A stretch of DNA of 64,000 nucleotides, from NCBI GenBank assembly GCA_937922675.1, contig CALAJN010000017.1:25428-89427 (forward strand). The letters run 5' to 3'. This DNA is from an uncultured Granulosicoccaceae bacterium. GTDB taxonomy: Bacteria; Pseudomonadota; Gammaproteobacteria; Granulosicoccales; Granulosicoccaceae. Below are positions 54,189 to 62,400 of the stretch, in pieces. Each line of letters opens with the position of its first letter. Within the stretch, counting starts at the first letter, position 1. The translations under genes and the position numbers were made by a program. The notes beneath the pieces were generated by a model. It had not been told where the DNA came from. It did not search any database and worked only from the letters and a program-made list of their open reading frames with translations.

Positions 54189-56344
54189 GCGCGGGCTCTC
54201 TTTTCAGTGAGCAATGGCATCGCGTACGTGATGTCTACCCGCAGTTGGCGAGCGACGTCACAGTCTCGCGTCATGTCTACCGTGGACGCACCTGCTACGT
54301 ATTGCAGCGGGGGGCGACGAGCGCGGTGCATCACCTGGATAGTGTCAGCTTTGAGCTTGTGGATCGGCTGGATGGTGAAACCAGCGTGGCGCAGCTGTGG
54401 GATCGTGCGATCGTTGAACGCGACCAACAGGCACCGACACAAGATGAATTGATTCAACTGCTAGGCGAGTTGTATGCCGCTGAGCTGCTGGTAGTCGACA
54501 GGCGTGTGCCTGAGGAAAGACTGTTCGAGAAGCGCAACGAGCACGACATGTTGCAGCGCCGTCAAAGGTATTTGAATCCACTGTACCTACGATTTGCACT
54601 TTACGACCCTGATAAGTTGCTGGACAGGCTAGCTCCGCTCTCACAGCAAGTTTTTAGCCGAAATGCCGGTTTGGTCTGGCTTGCATTGATGGTGTATGCA
54701 GCCCTCAGCATGCTGACAAACAGCGACGAATTGTTTGCTGCATTCAAGACTTTTGACATTCTCAGCAGCCGAAATGCATTTTTGCTGCTGTTGCTCTATC
54801 CCGTGATCAAATTGATACATGAACTGGCACATGGGCTTGCTGTAAAGCGCTGCGGCGGGGAAGTGCACGAGACTGGCGTGTCTTTGATGGTGCTACTGCC
54901 GCTGCCGTATGTGGATGCAAGTGCCAGCGCCATGTTCGCGAACAAGTTTGACCGAATACTGGTTAGCTCAGCCGGCATCCTCGTAGAGTTGGCCTTTGCA
55001 GCTGTAGGTGTAGTGATATGGGCCAATACAACCGGCAGTTTTGCTGATTTTGGCCTGCTGATGTTTCTGATAGGCGGTGTATCCACCGTGTTGCTTAACG
55101 GAAACCCACTACTCAAGTTTGACGGCTATTACATGCTGGCCGACTGGATAGAGATTCCGAATCTGTCGATTCGCTCGCGCCAAGCCGTGGTATCGAGTTT
55201 GCGGACTTTGGTATCCGGCGCAGACGAGACAAAAGTACATTCGGGTATTCCCGTTGAAGATCGCCTCGAACGAGTTTGGTTGCATGTCTATGGCGTGTGT
55301 TCGGCGGTGTACCGAACCGCGCTGATGCTCTGGATAGCCTGGATGCTGAGTGATAAGTGGTTTTTTCTCGGGGCTATGTTGGCTGTCGCTGCCATTGTGA
55401 CCGCAGTGGGAATGCCACTGCTGCGATGTGTGAAGGCGTTGCTCAAGGATCCTGTCTATCGCACACGACGCTCGGTTGTAGTAGCCGGAGCGATACCGCT
55501 TGTAATCGCCGCTTCTATGGTATGGCTGCCGCTACCTTACAGTAATGTTGCAACTGGTGTGATATGGATTCCCGATGACGCGGTTATCCGGGTCAAAGGC
55601 GATTGCGATGTTACGGCAGTCCATACGGTTCCTGGCGAGTCGGTCAAGGCAGGTGATGCACTCTTTACGTGTGAAGAAATAGGTGCACTAGCGGCTGTTG
55701 ACATTCTCGTTGCGAGAACCGACGAATTGCAGTCGCGTTTGGCCAGTGTTGCAGCACGCGATCCTTTATCTGCCGTTGCGCTGAAGGCCGAGATCAAGGC
55801 TACGGAGGTGGCGCTTGTCAATGCGCGTGAGCGCTTTGCCGAGAGCACGCTGGTAGCAAAAAGCGACGGTGTATTTGCCATCACAGGTACGACCTCTCTG
55901 TATCAAAGAGCCTTCTCGAGGGGGGATCTGGCAGGCTACGTCGTCCCGGAAGGCCAGCGTACCGTGCGTATGGCAATCGATGAGCGTTGGATCAGCCGCT
56001 TTGATACAGACCTTGAATCTGTTGAGCTTCGGGTCAAAAGCGCTAATGGGGATACGCTTGAATACACCACCACTGTCCTGCGGCGTACGCCAAAGGCTAC
56101 ACGATTGGTAGCCAGTGCTGCCTTGAGTACATACGGTGGGGGTTCTCACCCAGCAGATAAAAGTGGTGATGGGCGATTGCTCGATGAGCCGGTGTTTGAT
56201 GTGGAGTTGGAGTGGCCCGAGGTTGAGCACTACGCTGCTGTGGGTGCCCATGTCGGTGTACGCCTGGTCTATTCCGCAACACCCTTGTCGACGCGGATCG
56301 GCACGGCCCTTCGTCATGCCTTTTCCGACAGGGTGTCCTCGTGA
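54185..56344 (+). CDS. PqqD-like / M50-family membrane protein with HlyD-like C-terminus
   Basis: A 719-residue membrane protein. The N-terminus is a PqqD-like winged helix (about residues 18-105, VYRGRTCYVLQRGATSAVHHLDSVSFELVDRLDG). The M50 site-2-protease-like core has HELAH at 212-216 and NPLLKFDGYY with its Asp near 313, both metal-site motifs intact, and several helices follow. Residues about 470-719 are a periplasmic lipoyl/HlyD-like part (VIRVKGDCDVTAVHTVPGESVKAGDALFTCEE). Proteins of this plan accompany adaptors in export clusters. It overlaps the SecA-like gene by GTGA. Whether it cleaves a substrate is unknown. Confidence 0.87.
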   Translation: MSAGSLFSEQWHRVRDVYPQLASDVTVSRHVYRGRTCYVLQRGATSAVHHLDSVSFELVDRLDGETSVAQLWDRAIVERDQQAPTQDELIQLLGELYAAELLVVDRRVPEERLFEKRNEHDMLQRRQRYLNPLYLRFALYDPDKLLDRLAPLSQQVFSRNAGLVWLALMVYAALSMLTNSDELFAAFKTFDILSSRNAFLLLLLYPVIKLIHELAHGLAVKRCGGEVHETGVSLMVLLPLPYVDASASAMFANKFDRILVSSAGILVELAFAAVGVVIWANTTGSFADFGLLMFLIGGVSTVLLNGNPLLKFDGYYMLADWIEIPNLSIRSRQAVVSSLRTLVSGADETKVHSGIPVEDRLERVWLHVYGVCSAVYRTALMLWIAWMLSDKWFFLGAMLAVAAIVTAVGMPLLRCVKALLKDPVYRTRRSVVVAGAIPLVIAASMVWLPLPYSNVATGVIWIPDDAVIRVKGDCDVTAVHTVPGESVKAGDALFTCEEIGALAAVDILVARTDELQSRLASVAARDPLSAVALKAEIKATEVALVNARERFAESTLVAKSDGVFAITGTTSLYQRAFSRGDLAGYVVPEGQRTVRMAIDERWISRFDTDLESVELRVKSANGDTLEYTTTVLRRTPKATRLVASAALSTYGGGSHPADKSGDGRLLDEPVFDVELEWPEVEHYAAVGAHVGVRLVYSATPLSTRIGTALRHAFSDRVSS

Positions 56345-58452
56345 GTGTCAGTCAAAAAAGCCGCCTCGCCAGAACGCTCACTCTACTGCCGGAAAGTGGG
56401 CAGCTTGAACTTTCCTCGATCAGGTTTGGTGTACCGAGATGGCTGGCGCCGCGTTCTGGGGCGACACTTGAACTGTGCAAACCGAGTCTGAGACTGGGTC
56501 CGAGACCTCTGCAGGGTGTATTTCCCGATCGTCGAACACGGCTTGATCGGCTCGTATCACGGTTCATGGCTTTCATGCGAAGCAAAGCATCTACCGAACA
56601 GCATGACAAGGAGTGGCTGAGCCAACTCAGCGAGCTGTCTGAGGCACTTCGCGCTATGAAAGCAGATCAATTGGATGATGACCGAACAGCGTTGATGTTG
56701 CAGATGCGACATGCGTGCGTTTCTAGCGATGCTATGGACCATGCCTTGGCGCATGTGATTGTCGCTGCACAACAGACACTCAAGATTTCGCCAAGACTCA
56801 ATCAGCTATTGGCTGTACGGGCTATGCTCGCCGGCCAGTTTGTTGAACTTGCCACCGGCGAGGGTAAAACGCTCTGCGCTGCAATGACTGCAGCTGTTGC
56901 AGGCTTGAGCGGAACTCCGGTACATGTGCTGACCGCAAACGACTATCTCGCCGATAGAGATGCATCTTCTTTACGCGGTTTCTACACGTTTTTGGGACTG
57001 AACGTAGCGAGTGTCATTTCCACCGCTGATGTAGAACAGCGCCGCGGCGCCTACCGAGCAGACGTTGTGTACGTCACGGCAAAGCAAGTCGCGTTTGACT
57101 GGCTGAACGATTCACTGAAAGCACGGAGTGACCAGTCAGCGTACACGTCGGTGCTGGGCAGCATTATGAAAATTCCTGATGACAGCGCCCATCGACCCAT
57201 ACTTCGAGGGCTGTGCCTGGCCATTGTCGATGAAGCTGATAGTCTGCTCATAGACGAAGCACGTGTACCGCTCATTCTGGCCGCGTCCAGGAGCTCGGAT
57301 TCCAACGAGCAGGTTGAAGCAGCCATAGCGCTTGGTCTTGCCGAGAAGCTGACCGAAGGCGTTGACTACAAGGTTCGGTCTGCCAATCGCTACGTGCAGA
57401 TAACCGAAGCCGGTCAGCAGGCTCTTTCTAGAATGTCAGTCAATATCGCGCATAGCTGGCGCTCATCCCGGTTTCGTGAAGAGCGTGTCAGCCAGGCGTT
57501 GTCCGCCCTGCGTGCCTACCAGCTTGATCGTGATTACATCGTCTCGGATGGCCAGCTTGTACTTACGGACCCGCATACGGGTAGGCCAACTCCGGATCGA
57601 CGATTGCCTCACGGCGTTCATCTATTGTTGGAGCTGAAAGAGAAGTGTCGCCCATCGGTTGAGCATGAAACAGTCGCGAGAACTTCCTTTCAACAGTTCT
57701 ACCGACGCTATCGCGAGCTCATTGGTGTCAGCGGCACGTTGTATGAAGTGGCCGGCGAAATTCACGACACCTATGGATGTTCCGTGGTGCGTGCCAGAGC
57801 GCATTGTGAAAGTCAAAGAAAAGACAAACCCTCGCGGGTTTGTTTTGATCGTGGTACGCAACTGCGAACGATGATGGAAGCTGTATCAGCGCGTAAGTCA
57901 CTCGGCCAGCCGGTATTGGTGTGTACCCGTAGCGTGGAGCAGTCTCTTGGAGTTTCAGCTTTTCTAACCGCGCATGGGCTTTCACACGAGGTGCTCAATG
58001 CTTACCAGGATGCCGCAGAAGCGGCCATTGTTGCCTGCGCTGGAAAAGCCGGAAGCATCACTGTTGCTACCAACATGGCTGGGCGGGGAACTGACATCTC
58101 TCTTGATCCGGATGCTCGTGATGCAGGTGGGCTACACGTAATATCGCTTGCGTTTAACGATGCTCGGCGCCTGGATCGACAGCTTGCCGGGCGAGCAGCT
58201 CGTCAAGGGGATCCAGGTTCATTTGAACAGTTGTATTGCCTCGACGATTCCTATCTGGTGGACGCAATGCCTGCACCGGTATTGAGGCTTGCTCGTCTGT
58301 GCGTAGGACGAGGTTGGAACAAGTGTGCACTTGTATTGATACGAGCTGTACAAGCACGAAAGGAGTATCAGCACAAATCTGAACGGACTCGGTTGAGCCA
58401 GTCCAGTGAAAGTCTTGAAAAAAACCTGGCGTTCTGTGGCCAAACTGAGTGA
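56341..58452 (+). CDS. SecA-like preprotein translocase ATPase (paralogue, shortened)
   Basis: A 703-residue SecA homologue, against about 900 for the housekeeping enzyme. Walker A is ELATGEGKTL (GEGKT at 173-177), followed by HVLTANDYLADRD; the DEAD-equivalent is AIVDEADSLLIDEARVPLI at about 294-312, and the second ATPase half has VLVCTRSVEQS, NMAGRGTDISLD and RAARQGDPGSF. A DPHTGRPTPDRRLPHGVHLLLELKE segment matches the canonical region after the preprotein-binding domain. The C-terminal zinc/SecB-binding tail is absent. Starts at GTG inside the preceding stop. Position suggests it energises export of the giant protein downstream. Confidence 0.92.
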   Translation: MSVSQKSRLARTLTLLPESGQLELSSIRFGVPRWLAPRSGATLELCKPSLRLGPRPLQGVFPDRRTRLDRLVSRFMAFMRSKASTEQHDKEWLSQLSELSEALRAMKADQLDDDRTALMLQMRHACVSSDAMDHALAHVIVAAQQTLKISPRLNQLLAVRAMLAGQFVELATGEGKTLCAAMTAAVAGLSGTPVHVLTANDYLADRDASSLRGFYTFLGLNVASVISTADVEQRRGAYRADVVYVTAKQVAFDWLNDSLKARSDQSAYTSVLGSIMKIPDDSAHRPILRGLCLAIVDEADSLLIDEARVPLILAASRSSDSNEQVEAAIALGLAEKLTEGVDYKVRSANRYVQITEAGQQALSRMSVNIAHSWRSSRFREERVSQALSALRAYQLDRDYIVSDGQLVLTDPHTGRPTPDRRLPHGVHLLLELKEKCRPSVEHETVARTSFQQFYRRYRELIGVSGTLYEVAGEIHDTYGCSVVRARAHCESQRKDKPSRVCFDRGTQLRTMMEAVSARKSLGQPVLVCTRSVEQSLGVSAFLTAHGLSHEVLNAYQDAAEAAIVACAGKAGSITVATNMAGRGTDISLDPDARDAGGLHVISLAFNDARRLDRQLAGRAARQGDPGSFEQLYCLDDSYLVDAMPAPVLRLARLCVGRGWNKCALVLIRAVQARKEYQHKSERTRLSQSSESLEKNLAFCGQTE

Positions 58453-58457
58453 GAGTT

Positions 58458-59408
58458 ATGGAAATGTATGTTTACAAGCAATATTTGATCGCCTTCAGCC
58501 AGCGCTGTTGCATACGCAGACACTTCCAGGCGTTGGCGCGCGGTGTATTGATAGTGGCTACTGTGAGCACGCCAGCCAGCGCAACAGATACCACGTCTGA
58601 GGAGCTGCTGGATTGTTTGATTGAACCGTGGGTTGTGTCTGATGTTGGTAGCCCGGTTCAGGGAATCCTTGACAAGTTGTTGGTTGACCGTGGAGAGACC
58701 GTCAAGATGGGTCAACCGGTTGCCGAACTTGAGTCTGGAGTTGAGGCGGCCGCAGTAGCGCTGGCGGCTGCCCGAGCAGACACACAGAGTGAGATTCAAG
58801 CTCGCGAGGCAGAATTGCAGCTTGCAAAGTTAGAAAAGGCACGTCTTGATGATTTGTTTGCACAAAAGATGATTACTACCCAGCAACGGGATGAGTCTAC
58901 GGCAAGATTCAGAATCGCCACCGCTGCACTTGTGCAGGCCAGGGAAGCTCTAAAAGTACAGCAGCTGGAACTTTTGCGCACACAGCGCCAGTACGCCAGG
59001 CGCACATTGAAGAGCCCTGTTGATGGGGTGGTTGTTTCACGCTCGGCTTTTGCTGGAGAGTTTGTATACGACAACCCCGTCATGACCATCGCAGCTCTTG
59101 ATCCCTTGCGAGTAGAGGTTATGTTGCCAGCCCGATTGTTTGGGAGCATTCACGTTGGCGATCAAGCGCAACTGTACCCTGAAATTACGGGTGACTCAGC
59201 TCTGATTTCTACCGTCGACGTAGTTGACGCTACCCTGGACTCGCGCAGCGGGACATTTGGTGTCCGCCTTGTTCTTCCGAACCCCGAATATCAGATACCG
59301 GCCGGTCAGCGCTGCACAATTGCGTTTGAGCCATCAGTGGGAGCCGCACGTTTGAATGAGCATGGCAAAGGCGAATCGGCTACATCCACTGAGTCAGCGA
59401 GGCAGTAA
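58458..59408 (+). CDS. Periplasmic adaptor (RND/HlyD-type) subunit
   Basis: A 316-residue exported adaptor. The N-terminal basic stretch and hydrophobic segment (ARGVLIVATVSTPASA) form a signal. Then the lipoyl half LVDRGETVKMGQPVAELESGVEAA, a coiled-coil hairpin (about residues 85-165, rich in Ala/Glu/Arg), the second lipoyl half TLKSPVDGVVVSRSAFAGEFV, and a beta-barrel domain (VEVMLPARLFGSIHVGDQAQLYPE). ATG codons at 58458 and 58464 are both possible. It lies 5 bp after the SecA-like stop and 8 bp before the adhesin start, so it belongs to the same operon. Confidence 0.9.
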   Translation: MEMYVYKQYLIAFSQRCCIRRHFQALARGVLIVATVSTPASATDTTSEELLDCLIEPWVVSDVGSPVQGILDKLLVDRGETVKMGQPVAELESGVEAAAVALAAARADTQSEIQAREAELQLAKLEKARLDDLFAQKMITTQQRDESTARFRIATAALVQAREALKVQQLELLRTQRQYARRTLKSPVDGVVVSRSAFAGEFVYDNPVMTIAALDPLRVEVMLPARLFGSIHVGDQAQLYPEITGDSALISTVDVVDATLDSRSGTFGVRLVLPNPEYQIPAGQRCTIAFEPSVGAARLNEHGKGESATSTESARQ

Positions 59409-59416
59409 TCTCTGCA

Positions 59417-62400
59417 ATGGCTCGGCCGCGTAAACAATCAGACAAGACGGTGCCGTCGTTTCGTCTGGAGAGTCAGGAGCGACGTATCCTGTTCTCTGCT
59501 GACGCGGCAGCGTTTGACCTGCTTCAGATACCTGACGCAGCGTGGGTGTCTGTCCAAGACAGCGAATATGCGCAAAACGAGTCAGAGGCACCGCTAGTAC
59601 GGGGCATTAACGACATAAGGGAATTATATTTTGTCGATAAGACCTTGCCGTATCTATCGGAGATCCTCGAGTCGCTAGCTCTCTCCGGAGTGGCGCCGTC
59701 CCAGATCAAGTCACTGGAAGGTGAAGTCGATGCCATCGCGAATATCAGCGCTTTGCTGGATGAGCATCAAGGATTGTCAGAGCTTCATATTATTTCATCA
59801 GTCAGTGGTGATTCGTTGACGATCGGCGGCCAAACCTACAATTCTCTAGACTTGCTAGCCCGCGCTTCGGAGGTAGCATCATGGGTTGGTGCATTGGATG
59901 ACGATGCACGCTTGTTTGTTGGTGGGTATTCCCTGTCTGATAGCGATGCAGGAACTCAGGTGCTTGATACCTTGGCACGATTGGTCAACGTTGAGGTTGT
60001 TGCATCACTTGATAACAATCAAATTGTTCAAGCAGGGCGACAGGAGCTTGTGTTTGCTTCACCTCATGTAGAAGACCTGGATACCTTGTTATCAGATCTA
60101 CATAGCAATGTCGAGGTCCATATTCTCGATGCTGATAAAGATGGTGTCGAGCAGATCGTTGACGTGTTGAGCGGTCGAAGAGGTATTGATGCAGTTCATT
60201 TGATTGGTGAGGGAACACAGGCGCAGATGTATCTTGCTGAAAGTTCCTTGAGTCTGTATTCAATTGAAGAGCGGTATGCCGATCAGTTTCGTCGTATTGG
60301 GCAAAGTCTCTCAGCGAATGCGGATCTTCTGATTTACGGGTGCAATTTTGGTGAAGGCGCGGAGGGAGAGTCTGCAATTCACAGGCTTGCGGAGTTGACC
60401 GGTGCAGATGTAGCCGCCAGTGATAATCGGACAGGACATGCAGAAGAATCTGCCGATTGGGTTCTTGAAACCCGGACCGGATCGGTTGAGTCGAGTGTTG
60501 TCATTACCGAACAAGCTCAGAATAGCTGGAAAAGTGCCTTGGCCACGTTCACAGTGACCGAAGTCAACGACAGTGGTGTTGGCTCGTTGCGATGGGCGAT
60601 CGAGCAAGCAAATGCCAGCAATGGAGCGGATTCAATCAGATTCGATATCGCTGGAGTTGGCGCTCATGTGATCAACCTTGCCTCGACTCTTCCAACGATT
60701 ACTGATGCAGTCACGATCGATGGAACCACGCAAAACGGCTGGGTCGAACAGACGTTCATGCCGATTGTTATAGACGGCAATGGTGGAGGCGGCGATGGAC
60801 TAACGTTTTCATCAACAGCAGATGGCAGTGAGGTGCGTGGTCTTGTTATTCGTGATTTTTCAGGCTCCGGAATTCACATTCAAACTGGATCAGCGGGAAA
60901 TACAATTGCTGGTAACTGGATTGGTAGGTACAACAGTGATGGTTCCACGATCCCAGATCATGACAATGGATCATTTGGTGTTCTGGTAAACGGTAGTAAC
61001 AATGTTATTGGTGGCTCGACAAGCAGCGACCGGAATGTGATCGATGCCGATCAGTTTCAAACAGCTGTAGGCATCAGTGGATCAATTTCATTTAATAACA
61101 CGGTATCCGGAAACTACTTGGGTACCAACATCGATGGCAATACAGAGGTAGATGAAAACGCCATTGAATATGGCGTCAGAAATTTCACTGGTGCATACAA
61201 CACTACCGTAGGGGGGGCAAGCCCATCACACGGTAATGTAATTGGTGGTGCTGCTCGTGGTGTTGAACTTAACAACGTTTCCAGCAATTCGGTATTGAAT
61301 AATCGTATTGGTCTTGGGGCGGACGGTACTTCTGTCATGAGCATTGAATTCGTCGGCATATTGGTCAGAAATTCAACTGTCACAGACATAGGTGATGCAT
61401 TCCAAGGCAATACCGTTTTGTCCTCTGTGGTCAATACAAACCATGTTGTTGTCATTGATTCTTCTAGTACTGTGGTACAGGGGAACTACATAGGCATTAG
61501 CTCGACCGGAGTCATTGGCGGTTCCGGAGGAAGTGGGGTGTGGGTTAACAGTTCTAGTGACGTGTCTATCGGTGGGTCACAGGCGGGTGAAGGCAATGTT
61601 ATTGCCTACTCGGACGATGCCGGCGTGGACGTTTATGGTGCAACAAGTGAGCACGTCTCTATCAGAGGGAATTCGATTTATGGCAGTCGAACGCTGGGTA
61701 TCGACCTTGGTTTCGACGGTCCTACATCCAATGATATCGACGATGTCGATAGCGGCCCCAACGGGCTCCAGAACTGGGCAGTACCCGTCTCAGCGGAAAG
61801 TTCGTCAAGCGGCGGACTCGATTACGTTATAGACACTACTACGCTTTCAAACGGCGTCTACACGGTTGACTTCTATGCCAGTACAGATTTTGATGGAGGA
61901 CAAGTTGAAGGTGCGAGGTACCTTGGGGGTGTCTCTGGTGTGTCTGATGGTGTTAGTGCACACTCAGGCAACATCAGTTCTGCTTCGGTTGCGGAAGGAG
62001 AGTACGTCACGCTAGTGACAACAGACAGCGACGGAAATAGTAGTGAGTTTTCGTCAAGCTCTACAGTGGTTTCTACCAACTCTGCACCGAGTATTACTTC
62101 AGCCAACTCGGCTAGTGTGCCAGAAAACCAAATAGCTGTATTGACAGTCACAGGGGCAGATACTGATAGTGATGAACTTACGTACAGTATTGCAGGGGGG
62201 GCTGATGCGGCGTTGTTCTCAATCGACGGCGCAAGTGGCGAATTGACGTTCGCCTCGGCACCCGACTTTGATATCCCAAGCGATGCCAATGATAACAATG
62301 TCTATGAGGTGACCGTACAAGCGGCCGACGGCAACGGTGGCACAGCCACCCAGGCTATTGCAGTGGCGGTGACCAACGTCAATGAAGACCCGAATATCAC

